A DNA stretch of 64,000 bases from an uncultured Collinsella sp. (GTDB lineage: Bacteria > Actinomycetota > Coriobacteriia > Coriobacteriales > Coriobacteriaceae), in contig CABUKS010000011.1 of assembly GCA_902492235.1 (NCBI GenBank), positions 1 through 64,000 of the forward strand, in the 5' to 3' direction. A program made the position numbers and the translations under genes. Under the pieces are notes generated by a model that did no database searches, had not been told where the DNA came from, and saw only the letters and a list, made by a program, of their open reading frames with translations. This document shows positions 26,936 to 38,815 of the stretch, piece after piece; position 1 is the first letter of the stretch; every line of letters begins with the position of its first letter.

Positions 26936-28387
26936 TTACTTTTTGCGGGAATTGGTGAAAGCCATGAGGGCCAGGCCAATAGCCAACCAGCCGATCACGA
27001 TGCTCCACTCCACCATGTTGAGGGAGGCGGGAGAGAACGGAATCACAAGCAGGCCGATGATGATGGCGCAGGCAGCGATAGCGAGGCCGATGCCAAACTT
27101 GCCGCCGGGCACCTCGTAGGGACGAGGCAGGTCGGGCTCGGTGAAGCGCATGCGCAGGCAGGCGAGGGCGACCATGCCGCAGGAGAAGATGAAGGCGAGA
27201 GCCGAAACGTTGGTCAGAGGGATGAGCATGTTCTTGCCCAGGAACGGACCGATGACAGTGATGACGCCCAAGACGACGCAGGCGAGCTTGGGAGCGCCGG
27301 ACTTGGGGTCGACCTCGGCGAATTTCTCGGGCAGCTGGCCTTTACGACCCATGGCGAGCATGATGCGGCTCGTGGCGCCGTAGAAGGAGTTCATCGGGCC
27401 CATGGGTCCAAGCGTGGCAATGACGAGCATGGCCAGGTATAGGAGCATGTTGATGCCCTTGAGGCAGGCAAGCGCGGGAACCGGGCTCTTAACAAACTCA
27501 TGCCAGTCGAGGATGGTGCCGAACGAGTAGATGCAAACCATGTAGAAGCCGCCGGCGGCCAGCAGGGCCAGGGAGATGATCTTGCCGAACTTGTTCCAGT
27601 TGAGGCCCTCGGCCGCTTCCTCAGCCTGCTGAGGAATGGTGTCGAAACCGGCGTAGAAGAACGGGGTCAGGACCAGGACCGACACGATGCCGGCGAACAG
27701 GCTGGTGCTCTCGGTAGCGGCCTTACCGCCGCCAGCACCGGCGACCTGGGAGAACACGGGCATGGCGTTGTCCGGCGAGCCGGTGAACAGCGAGACGCCC
27801 ATGGCGAGCAGCATGCCGCAGAGCAGGGCCTTGGTCAGGAAGGCCTGGAGTTTGGCGGCCGAGCTGGCACCGCGGAAGTTGAGGAAGATGACGTAGGCCG
27901 CAAAGCCGAGCGCGATCAGCGTCGGGAACAGGTAAACGTCGGCGCCCAGGATGGTGTAGAGCTTGACGACGCGCAGCCACTCAAGACCGGGCAGGCTACC
28001 GAACATCTCGGACACGAGGGTCGAAATGGCGATGGCCTCCCACGGGCACAGGATACCGTTGCCCAGGGCCAAGAGCCAACCGGTGATGTAGCTCAGCGTA
28101 CGGCCAAAGCTACGATCGACATACTCTACGATGCCACCCGAGATGGGGATAGCAGCCGTGAGCTCACCGAAAACAGCTCCGACGGGCACGAGGAAGATCG
28201 CACCCAAGAGGAATGCGATCATAGCGGGAACGGGACCGCCGCCCACGACCATCCAGTCGCCGACCTGCAGAACCCAACCGGTACCGATGATGGCACCAAA
28301 ACCGATGGTGAAGAAGTTCCAGAGCGAAAGCGTTTTCTTCATGCCGCCGTTATCCTCGACTGCAACTTCTGCGTTCTTGTCCGCCAT
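26936..28387 (-). CDS. APC-superfamily amino acid/amine permease
   Basis: A 483-aa membrane protein with about twelve helices. After a short cytosolic start (MADKNAEVAVEDNGGMKKTL), helix 1 reads FFTIGFGAIIGTGWVL, which has the GxG substrate-binding loop of APC transporters. SGGIVEYVDRSFGRTLSY lies in the next conserved region. The start at 28387 is set by AGGAGGGGAACA. It is 131 nt upstream of the amidohydrolase and likely feeds it. Uptake of an amino acid, dipeptide or amine is expected; which one is not clear. Confidence 0.9.
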   Translation of the reverse strand: MADKNAEVAVEDNGGMKKTLSLWNFFTIGFGAIIGTGWVLQVGDWMVVGGGPVPAMIAFLLGAIFLVPVGAVFGELTAAIPISGGIVEYVDRSFGRTLSYITGWLLALGNGILCPWEAIAISTLVSEMFGSLPGLEWLRVVKLYTILGADVYLFPTLIALGFAAYVIFLNFRGASSAAKLQAFLTKALLCGMLLAMGVSLFTGSPDNAMPVFSQVAGAGGGKAATESTSLFAGIVSVLVLTPFFYAGFDTIPQQAEEAAEGLNWNKFGKIISLALLAAGGFYMVCIYSFGTILDWHEFVKSPVPALACLKGINMLLYLAMLVIATLGPMGPMNSFYGATSRIMLAMGRKGQLPEKFAEVDPKSGAPKLACVVLGVITVIGPFLGKNMLIPLTNVSALAFIFSCGMVALACLRMRFTEPDLPRPYEVPGGKFGIGLAIAACAIIIGLLVIPFSPASLNMVEWSIVIGWLAIGLALMAFTNSRKK

Positions 28388-28529
28388 TGTTCCCCTCCTT
28401 TCCTTTTTGACGCCTCCTGGCGTCACCCCTTGCGCAGCCTGTTTTGCCGCGCGCTTTTATTTCATGGCTTTAAGATACGGCCTTGGCACAGCAACGCCGC
28501 CTGTAGCTCGACCGAAGGCAAAACTGCAA

Positions 28530-28577
28530 AACGAGCGGCGCCATTTTTGGGACGAACGGCGAGGGGCGCCACTCGTT
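28530..28577. repeat. 13-bp inverted repeat in the divergent spacer
   Basis: AACGAGCGGCGCC (28530-28542) pairs with GGCGCCACTCGTT (28565-28577) with one mismatch. It lies between the divergent permease and C39-like genes and could be a regulator site or hairpin. Confidence 0.5.
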
Positions 28578-28745
28578 GCGAGCGCCCGTTTTGATGGCGC
28601 GATTCGATTGCTCGCGGAAGGTGTCGTTTTATGGCACCAAGCTCACCCTGTTCGTGCCGTTTATCGAACTTTTGTCGCGCGCACTCATTTGCTGCACGTC
28701 TTTTTTGTAGGATGAACGAGTTATACACGAGACGAGGCGGTACAA

Positions 28746-29747
28746 ATGGCATACGGATACAACGACGGCGAACGGCAGCGAAACGTTCGCCTTGCCGGGC
28801 GTACCACGCCAACATCCAGGAGTGTTTCTGACAGCGACGGGCCGCAGAACCCGCAGCGTCCGCAGGATCGCCCCTCGTCGTCTATGCCTCAGAATGCCAG
28901 CGCGCGTCAGGCGGATCGCCCATACTCGGGCACCCGTCAACGCCGGGCCGAAGTGCCTCGGCGGCAGAAAAGCGATCGACGAAAGTCTGACAATCACATC
29001 AGCCGTTTCTTTTCGAAGCCCCGTGGCGGGCGCGGCGCAAAGCAGCCACGGCCGATGGGACGTGTCAGGGCCGCCAATCCGCAGATTCATCGTCTCCGTC
29101 TTGCCTTGTGCTCCATCATGGCATGTCTGGCCTTTGTGTATCTGGGGTCGTGTGCCTCGCATGGCTCTGCCGGCCTGGAACCCACCGCCGAGGAAAAGCT
29201 CCTCAAAGCCCCGGTCGCACCCGGCTACTCATTTGCCTTTTCGACCCCGCGTTCGCAGTGGAGTGCCGGCACCATGCCGCATATCTACCAGATCGACCCC
29301 GCATGGTCGGAGCTGCCCTACGCCGGCGGCACCATCCGCCAAAACGGCTGTGGACCCACCTGCCTCACCATGGTCTACATCTTTAAAACGGGGCACACCG
29401 ATATGACGCCGGTCGATATGTGCGCTCTTTCCGAGGCGGGCAACTATGCTCCCACCGGTGCCACCGAGTGGTCGTTTATGACCAGCGGCGCATGGCAGCT
29501 GGGCCTTAACGGGACGCAGCTCTACAACGACCGAGGCTCGATGGCCCAGGCCTTGCACTCGGGTGCTCCCATAATCGCCGCCGTGCGTCCCGGCACGTTT
29601 ACCAGCGTTGGTCATTACATCGTGCTCTACGGCATTGACGACGCCGACCAGATCGGTGTCTACGATCCCAATTCGCCCAGCCGTAGCGCCCGCCTCTGGG
29701 GCATCGTAGAGGTCCTCAACGAAATCGAAGCCATGTGGGCCTACTAG
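28746..29747 (+). CDS. Membrane-anchored C39-like cysteine peptidase-fold protein
   Basis: A 333-aa protein. Residues 1-115 are a basic, Pro/Gln/Ser-rich tail expected to be cytosolic. One membrane helix follows at about 117-136, then an outside domain (about 160-333) of the peptidase C39-like family. The catalytic Cys202 sits in NGCGPTCL, and His290 in GHYIVLYGID with Asp307 in VYDPNS would complete a triad. Such domains appear in peptidases, transglutaminase-like and cell-wall proteins. The long charged N-terminal tail is unusual. It stands alone on the plus strand. Confidence 0.8.
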   Translation: MAYGYNDGERQRNVRLAGRTTPTSRSVSDSDGPQNPQRPQDRPSSSMPQNASARQADRPYSGTRQRRAEVPRRQKSDRRKSDNHISRFFSKPRGGRGAKQPRPMGRVRAANPQIHRLRLALCSIMACLAFVYLGSCASHGSAGLEPTAEEKLLKAPVAPGYSFAFSTPRSQWSAGTMPHIYQIDPAWSELPYAGGTIRQNGCGPTCLTMVYIFKTGHTDMTPVDMCALSEAGNYAPTGATEWSFMTSGAWQLGLNGTQLYNDRGSMAQALHSGAPIIAAVRPGTFTSVGHYIVLYGIDDADQIGVYDPNSPSRSARLWGIVEVLNEIEAMWAY

Positions 29748-30099
29748 TCATTGGGGACAGACTTAAATGAGTGGTCATTGGGGACAGCCCTTGCGGACGC
29801 CGCTCGTACGTCGCCGTGCCGGCTGCCCCACACTGCCAGAAACTGCCGGCGCGGAAAGTACATCCCACTTTGAAGCTCGATTACGGGATGCACTTTCCGC
29901 GCACGGCCTGTTTGGGAAACCGGGGGCCACTTTACGGCCAAATTCCGGGATGTATTTTCCGGTTGAGGCCTCGGGGAAACTATGCCCATTTTGGACGCTC
30001 ATTGCGGGATGTGCTTTCCACAGTTGGTCGGCGCAGCTTTTAAGGACTGTCCCAAGCTGCCGGCAGGAAAGGAGCGTCCCTAAGTGCCGGGTTGAAACA
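29748..30099. repeat. Degenerate ~60-bp tandem repeat and dispersed-repeat block
   Basis: A gene-free stretch. The motif CGGGATGYRYTTTCC recurs at 29884, 29946 and 30004 (period about 60), and an inverted copy at 29851-29866 pairs with the first. The left end carries two copies of a TCATTGGGGACAG element around 29750-29788. The right end (30047-30090) carries a CCGGCAGGAAAGG..CGTCCCTAAGTGCCGG unit that recurs near 35.8 and 42.5 kb. Confidence 0.75.
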
Positions 30100-30132
30100 A
30101 AAGCCCCGCAGTCGGAGCGGACTGCGGGGCTC
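30100..30132 (-). terminator. Terminator of the carbamate kinase gene
   Basis: AGCCCCGCAGT pairs with ACTGCGGGGCT and is followed by TTTTGTTTC on the minus strand. It lies about 65 nt after the stop. Confidence 0.9.
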
Positions 30133-30196
30133 ATGAAGAGAGGCTAGTTTGTGGGCGCCTTGTCTGGCGCCCACGAGAGAGGCAATGGAGTAGAGG

Positions 30197-31159
30197 CTAC
30201 TCGTGGATGCGGGTACCGGAGAGACCGGCCATGGTCTCGGCGGCCTTGTCCAGGGCCCCGATGATACAGGTGCGGCCCTTGCGGGAACGGGCGAACTTGA
30301 TGGCGGCGCGGACCTTGGGCTCCATGGAACCCTTGCCGAACTGGCCCTCGTCGGCCAGGCGCTCGGCCTCGTCGGCGGTGAGGTCCTCGAGCTCCTCCTG
30401 GTTGGGCTTGCCAAAGTTGATGGCGACATGCTCAACGGCGGTCAGCAGGAACAGAACGTCGGCGTCGCAGTCCTCGGCCAGCAGCTCGCCGCCCAGGTCC
30501 TTGTCGATGACGGCGGGGACGCCCTTGTAGCAGCCCTTGTTCTCGTAGTCGCGGACGACGGGGATGCCGCCGCCACCGCAGGCGATGACGATGAACTCGT
30601 TGTCGAGCAGGTTGAGGATGGAGTCGGCCTCGACGATCTTCTTGGGATCGGGGGAAGCGACGACGCGACGCCAGCCGCGGCCGGAATCCTCGACGAAGAC
30701 CTTGGAGGGGTCCTCGGCCATGAACTCCTTGGCCTGCTCCTCGGTATAGAAGGGGCCGATGGGCTTGGTCGGGTTCTTGAACGCGGGGTCGTCGGGGTCG
30801 CACTCGATCTGGGTGACGACGGTGGCGGCGTGCCAGCGCTTATAGCGCTTGTGCATCTCGCGGCCGATGCCCTGCTGCAGGTGATAGCCGATGTAGCCCT
30901 GGGACATTGCGCCGCACTCGGGCAGCGGCATCTCGGGGGTGCCGATGGCGTCGTGGGCGGCGGCGAAGGCGTTCTGGATCATGCCGACCTGCGGGCCGTT
31001 GCCGTGGGTGATGATGATCTCGTTGCCCTGCTCGATGAGGCCGAGGAGGGCGTGGGCGGTGTTGCTCACGGCCTCGATCTGCTCGACGGGGTTGTTGCCG
31101 AGGGCGTTGCCGCCAAGGGCGACGACAATACGATCGGGCTTGCCAAGAGGCTTAGACAT
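30197..31159 (-). CDS. arcC: Carbamate kinase
   Basis: A 320-aa amino-acid-kinase-fold enzyme. It catalyses carbamoyl phosphate plus ADP to ATP, ammonia and CO2. The family motifs are present: VVALGGNALG at the N-terminus, ITHGNGPQVG, IACGGGGIPVV and the PAVIDKDLGGELLAEDCDAD region split by a short loop. Here it lacks neighbouring arcA or arcB, so the carbamoyl phosphate may come from another route (allantoin, oxamate, citrulline or agmatine type). The start at 31159 has AAAGGATTCC. It is transcribed alone, with its own terminator. Confidence 0.95.
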   Translation of the reverse strand: MSKPLGKPDRIVVALGGNALGNNPVEQIEAVSNTAHALLGLIEQGNEIIITHGNGPQVGMIQNAFAAAHDAIGTPEMPLPECGAMSQGYIGYHLQQGIGREMHKRYKRWHAATVVTQIECDPDDPAFKNPTKPIGPFYTEEQAKEFMAEDPSKVFVEDSGRGWRRVVASPDPKKIVEADSILNLLDNEFIVIACGGGGIPVVRDYENKGCYKGVPAVIDKDLGGELLAEDCDADVLFLLTAVEHVAINFGKPNQEELEDLTADEAERLADEGQFGKGSMEPKVRAAIKFARSRKGRTCIIGALDKAAETMAGLSGTRIHE

Positions 31160-31679
31160 TGCTGGAATCCTTTCTGTAAAAGGCCTACAACCCATTAATA
31201 ACCCGCGTCCGTGCGATACGCGAGTTTATTAAGGTTTATATTCTCTTTATCGCTCATTTTATTCATTTTGAAAATAGCGGAACGGTGAACGGTCGTTTTT
31301 GTCCGCTCAGCGTACAGAACTCCAGCTCAGACATATCTACGTAATTTACGTGCGACTTTATTTAAATGAAGCGAGGATTATGTCGGATTATGCAAACTAC
31401 ATCTCTGCTAAACACAAAACGGACAGCGCAATATCTTACTCGCGCTATGCGAGATTCTATGCACTTATAAGTCAAGTATGCACCACTGCAAAAACAAGGG
31501 GCTTTTCATCCAGCAAAAGGAATAAAGAAGCGCTCCGAAAAGGCGGCAACAGCCAAGTCCCCCATCCATCCCCAAAGTGGCGCGAGGTTTCGCGGCAAAG
31601 CCGCGAAACAGCGAAAGGAACGGGATACCCGGCCAACTACGTCCTTCATCCGCCCACACAATCCGAGGACATAGTCGTA
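31160..31679. other. Long gene-poor region upstream of carbamate kinase
   Basis: About 520 nt. The first 250 nt are AT-rich and likely hold the arcC promoter (minus-strand TATAAA near 31235). A GTTTCGCGGC/GCCGCGAAAC hairpin lies near 31590-31612. Two overlapping minus-strand frames here have no family likeness and are not called as genes. Confidence 0.4.
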
Positions 31680-31804
31680 GCAGGATCTGAGGGCTGACCT
31701 TCGCGGACACTCCGCAGGACGAAAGAACCCCCGCCGCACGTAGTGCGCAGCGGGGGTTCTTTCATGTCCGAGGACGTCCGCGAAGGTCAGCCCTCAGATC
31801 CTGC
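31680..31804. repeat. Nested inverted repeat downstream of PFOR
   Basis: A 29-bp perfect outer stem (31680-31708 with 31776-31804) encloses a 14-bp perfect inner stem (31721-31734 with 31750-31763, GAAAGAACCCCCGC). It ends 10 nt from the PFOR stop and probably ends or protects that transcript. Confidence 0.88.
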
Positions 31805-31814
31805 GGTGGGAGAC

Positions 31815-35354
<3,540 letters not shown>

Positions 35355-35700
35355 ATACCCCTCTCCTCTCATATAGGTATACAGGCCCCGGCGATCGCCG
35401 GGATGTTGGCGTGATGGGATTTACGCTGTTGCTTCCAATCATCTGGCAGGCAGGCTCAGCAGCAGGTACGTGGCGTGGAGAGAAGACATGCCGAGGCGAG
35501 GGGCAGCTGATGCGCCCCACAGACCCGACCGCCCGTCTTGCACATGACCGAGCGCCGCAAAGGCCGCATGCCGGATGCTCCCGGGCACGCCCCGGCGATG
35601 GGAAGCGCCCGCAACGGAAATCCGCATGCGGGTTTATTGTACCCCGCCGTCAGGCCATATTTCGGCAAATATAGGTGGGCGGTAGAGGTTTACCTTAGGT
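35355..35700. other. Leader and promoter region of PFOR
   Basis: About 345 nt without a credible gene. A minus-strand TACAAT (35636-35641) could be a -10 box, which would leave a leader near 275 nt. A GGCGATCGCC hairpin lies near 35388-35400. I do not recognise a riboswitch. Confidence 0.35.
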
Positions 35701-36230
35701 GACTGCCAAGGGCCAAAATGGTCCCTCCATCCCCGGGCGACTGGCTCTGACGCGCCAAGGAGTGTCCCCAAGTACCGGCAGGAAAGGAACGTCCCTAACT
35801 GCCGGCTAGAGGGCGCCGAGCAGGATGGCGTAGGTGGTGGATTCGCCGAGTTTGAGCTCGTCACCGGGGCTGAGCCGGGCGGAGCGGCCGGGCTCTACTT
35901 GAATACACACGCTCGTGGCCCCGTTTACCACCACGGTGCCGTTCGTGGACGACAGGTCCTCGACAAACCATGTGCCAGAATCGTCGCACCAGATATGGGC
36001 ATGGCGGGCCGAGACGTCGTCGGTGATGCCGCCCTCCCCCGTTGCCAGCGCGCCGATCTCAACGCCTTCCTCACTCGGCTGAATCCAGCGCGGGACGCTC
36101 ACCACGTAGCCGTTTTGCACGCACAGCAGTCCCAGCGGATGCGCCGGCGCGACCTCGTGCTCGCCCGCGACCGAAGATGTGCTCAGCGAGCGCGGCGTCG
36201 ACGTGTCGCCGCCACGGGTCGCATGAGCGC
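35701..36230 (-). repeat. Left direct repeat flanking the RiPP island
   Basis: This stretch closely matches 42437-42975 in the same orientation, over about 530 nt, with one 9-nt gap. It covers the 3' end of the FHA gene plus about 105 nt beyond the stop, including the CCGGCAG dispersed repeat. Confidence 0.85.
35806..36230 (-). pseudogene. Truncated FHA-domain gene copy
   Basis: The last ~140 codons of an FHA protein, nearly the same as the C-terminus of the intact gene at 42542-43480: the SARHAHIWC block, SSTNGTVVVNGA and the terminal KLGESTTYAIL region are retained. Homology stops near 36230, where the protein would need another ~170 N-terminal residues. The frame continues to an ATG at 36279, but those extra residues are unrelated. 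There is no ribosome site. It is best read as a leftover of a duplication that now bounds the RiPP island. Confidence 0.75.
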
Positions 36231-36795
36231 GGCGGCTCGCCCGACTTGGAACTAAGGCGGGCGTGAGAGCAAACGGCATAGGGAACGAATCTTGCGGATG
36301 TACTCCTCGACGTCAGGCAGGTAAGCCCCACGAAGTCACCGGGGAGGCCCAAGCGGCCCGGCACCACTTCCAGATTCTGACCAGGGCGAGTCGTTCGCCG
36401 GTGGCTGAAGGCTCGCTCCCACCCAAAAGGGGAGATTCGCGTTGTTCCCCAATCGCTCTCGCATCTTTCATTTTGCTCGAGGTGGGCTATAAAAACTTTC
36501 CTGGTGAAAGGCGGCGATTGGTTTCCTTTCTTTCTAGAGGAGCGCGCCTGTAATCTGTTTTCATCCTAAATCAAGTTAAGATCGGACCTTCCAGAGGCAA
36601 GTCGACTCAAACTGCGAGGCTCCATGTTGGAATAAAGAGCGCTGTCGAAGTGCCAACAACACAAAGCTTGCCAGTCTCAAATAGAACCTTTTGGGAGTCC
36701 GATTGGGCCGCACACCGAATCCCCGCTGGTGGTTTTTTATAGCTGCGCAACAATAAACAAGGTTAGTGCCAGTCCAGCATGAAATTGAGGAACGT
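36231..36795. other. Upstream region of the radical SAM gene
   Basis: About 565 nt without a believable gene. Composition shifts from GC-rich to AT-rich near 36430-36540. The last 200 nt probably hold the promoter of the radical SAM gene; TTTTTTATAGCT near 36731 is a possible -10 region. Confidence 0.4.
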
Positions 36796-38154
36796 ATGCA
36801 TTTTTTCTCAGTAAGTGATCGTCGTTACTGCTTCGATGAGGTCACTCGCAATTGCTTTCAGGTTGACCAAGCATCAGAAGATGCGCTTCGCATATTTGAA
36901 GCATCGGGAAGAACGGTCAACTCGAAGTTGCTAACAAAGTCACTTGCTGCGAAAGGCTACGACCAAACGACCATAGCAGAACTTGAAGACGACATTGATG
37001 AGTATCAACGATTGTCTGAGCGGACTTTCTTAACAAAAGACACGCCTCGAAAACTTAGATCCATCGAACTCCACGTTTCACATGCATGCAACCTTGGTTG
37101 TAGTTACTGTTTTGCCGGTAAAGGAGATTATGGAACGTCTCCTCTGCTGATGACAGACGAGATAGCCTTCAAGGCGGTCGACTACCTCGTCGCAAGTTCA
37201 TCGGAAAACGAAACGCTTGCGATCGTCTTTTTTGGTGGGGAACCCATGATTAACGAGCCGCTGATATGGAAAACGGTCGACTATTCAAAAAGAATATACC
37301 CCAATAGAAACTTTACCTATTCTATTACGACCAACGGAACGCTTTTGAGTGACACTGCTGTGAATTCTTTCAAGGAGCACGGGTTTTCTGTTCTGATTAG
37401 TCTCGATGGTACAGGATGCAAGCACGATGCATCGCGCCCGTACAAGACGGGAGGCGGCTCTTTCTCCGATATCGACAAAAACGTTCGTCGTTTTTCCGAG
37501 TCGTTCCCCTTCGGCGCAAGAGCGACCTTAACAAATAATAACTGTAACCTTGTTGAAGACTATCTTCAGTTTAAAGAGATGGGCTTCAGAAGGATTTACT
37601 TCTCGCCCGTGAGCTCATTCGATGAGAATATCAAACTCGACGAACGCTCATTAAACAAAATCAGGGCGGGCCTAATAGATTTGGCGGATCAATATCTCAA
37701 ACAGATTGATCAAGGGGAAAAGCCCTTGTTTAGAACATTGAAAACTGCAGTTGATTTGATTATGAGCAACAGGATCGCCTTTGTCGGATGCGGGGCTGGC
37801 AGGCGTTTTATTTCCGTGACTCCCGAAGGGGACGTATACCCCTGTCACAGGTTTGTCGGGATGATGCGATTCAAAATGGGCAACATCGTCACCGGAATTG
37901 ACGAAACTAGGTATATTGAAAACTGGAGTCAGGGTGTCGAAAAAAGAATTGACTGTACGGACTGTTGGGCTCGGTCTTTCTGTGGTGGGGGCTGTAGCTG
38001 GGAGGCTGCAGACGAGCACGGCTACTTGCCCAAGAGTCTACACCCTGCATCATGTGAATATAGAAAAATGTGCTACGAGATGGCTTTTGACCTTATTTCC
38101 CGCCACTCATCTTCGCAGGAGAAAAATCAACGAGAAGCTACTGTATCGGAATAA
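36796..38154 (+). CDS. Radical SAM/SPASM peptide maturase (ranthipeptide-type)
   Basis: A 452-aa protein. Residues 1-85 form a small N-terminal domain of the kind that binds RiPP leaders. The radical SAM core has C98-x3-C102-x2-C105 in HVSHACNLGCSYCFAGKG and FFGGEPMIN near residue 152. The SPASM domain is complete: C332-x12-G-x4-C350, then C387-x2-C390-x5-C396-x3-C400, then C420 and C426. HVSHACNLGCSYCFA followed by ISVTPEGDVYPCHRFVG resembles the SCIFF/ranthipeptide maturases, which link Cys sulfur to side-chain carbons of other residues. ATG 36796 with GAGG is preferred to the upstream GTG 36766. Codon use is AT-richer than the neighbouring genes. Two precursor genes follow. Confidence 0.9.
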   Translation: MHFFSVSDRRYCFDEVTRNCFQVDQASEDALRIFEASGRTVNSKLLTKSLAAKGYDQTTIAELEDDIDEYQRLSERTFLTKDTPRKLRSIELHVSHACNLGCSYCFAGKGDYGTSPLLMTDEIAFKAVDYLVASSSENETLAIVFFGGEPMINEPLIWKTVDYSKRIYPNRNFTYSITTNGTLLSDTAVNSFKEHGFSVLISLDGTGCKHDASRPYKTGGGSFSDIDKNVRRFSESFPFGARATLTNNNCNLVEDYLQFKEMGFRRIYFSPVSSFDENIKLDERSLNKIRAGLIDLADQYLKQIDQGEKPLFRTLKTAVDLIMSNRIAFVGCGAGRRFISVTPEGDVYPCHRFVGMMRFKMGNIVTGIDETRYIENWSQGVEKRIDCTDCWARSFCGGGCSWEAADEHGYLPKSLHPASCEYRKMCYEMAFDLISRHSSSQEKNQREATVSE

Positions 38155-38323
38155 GCGGTTCAGCGCATTGCTGTCACCATTGTGGAGGTGTTCGTTCTTC
38201 TGATTACCGTCTGCGAAGCTTATTGCTACGTTCGCCGAAACCATTCTAGAAATATGGTGAACTAGACATCTTGGTTTGTTATACACAATATTGAGGTTTT
38301 TCTGCACTCAAAGGGAGGTAGTC

Positions 38324-38527
38324 GTGAAGCATATTCATCCGATTAATCCAGGAAGTGGCGACGAGGCAGGCGTGAAGCCGATGTCTTTTGACTGCCTCTT
38401 GGGCATTACTGACATCTGTACTGTTTATGATAAAGCAGATGGCTGTGGTGCATACGATTACTGCGACTATGACATGGATGGCGGCAGCATCTGCGTTGTA
38501 GATCACTGTGGCATTGATCAAACGTAG
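38324..38527 (+). CDS. RiPP precursor peptide 1 (Cys/Asp-rich)
   Basis: A 67-aa peptide starting at GTG after AAAGGGAGGTAGTC, an excellent ribosome site. The leader begins MKHIHPINPG, sharing MKHIHP with the next peptide, and MKHI also opens known SCIFF precursors. The core (about 23-67) has six Cys and nine Asp. Cys32-x3-Asp36 and Cys41-x3-Asp45 fit the C-x3-D pattern used for Cys-to-Asp thioethers in freyrasin-type ranthipeptides. D-x-C occurs three times (D30, D45, D60). The gap of 169 nt after the maturase may carry a separate promoter. Confidence 0.8.
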   Translation: MKHIHPINPGSGDEAGVKPMSFDCLLGITDICTVYDKADGCGAYDYCDYDMDGGSICVVDHCGIDQT

Positions 38528-38557
38528 TCTCTAATTGGATTAAGGTGAGGAGCTGTT

Positions 38558-38737
38558 ATGAAGCATATCCATCCTGTTGGTTCAAATGAACATCCTCCCG
38601 TTGAGCCTTGTTGTCTTGGAGTTGATATATGCAATTTTTACGACATCGCCGAGTGCCCTGTTGCGGATTGGTGCTATGTCGATAAAGAATCAAGCTGTGT
38701 TTTGCCAGCAGATTGGTGCGATCCAGTTGACGAGTAG
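38558..38737 (+). CDS. RiPP precursor peptide 2 (Cys/Asp-rich)
   Basis: A 59-aa peptide with AAGGTGAGGAGC before its ATG, 30 nt after peptide 1. The leader is MKHIHPVGSN. The core has seven Cys, six of which align with peptide 1. C-x3-D occurs four times (C19/D23, C25/D29, C33/D37, C54/D58), and D-x-C three times. Cys18 and an aromatic Trp in both D-W-C motifs are specific to this copy. It has no Ser/Thr/Cys pattern of a lanthipeptide and no double-Gly cleavage site, so the leader may be removed by a protease coded elsewhere. Confidence 0.82.
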   Translation: MKHIHPVGSNEHPPVEPCCLGVDICNFYDIAECPVADWCYVDKESSCVLPADWCDPVDE

Positions 38738-38815
38738 TTTTGTGGCTAGGAACTATTTGGTCCAATTCAGAATAAGATGGGAACAAATACCAAAATCTCG
38801 TGTCTGGGAGGAGTT

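Noticed and set aside
31465..31739. Two overlapping minus-strand small frames upstream of carbamate kinase
   Set aside because: No ribosome site, no likeness to a known family, and one runs into the long inverted repeat.
36231..36540. Possible insertion-sequence remnant left of the radical SAM gene
   Set aside because: No transposase piece or terminal inverted repeat could be found in any frame; only a composition change is visible.
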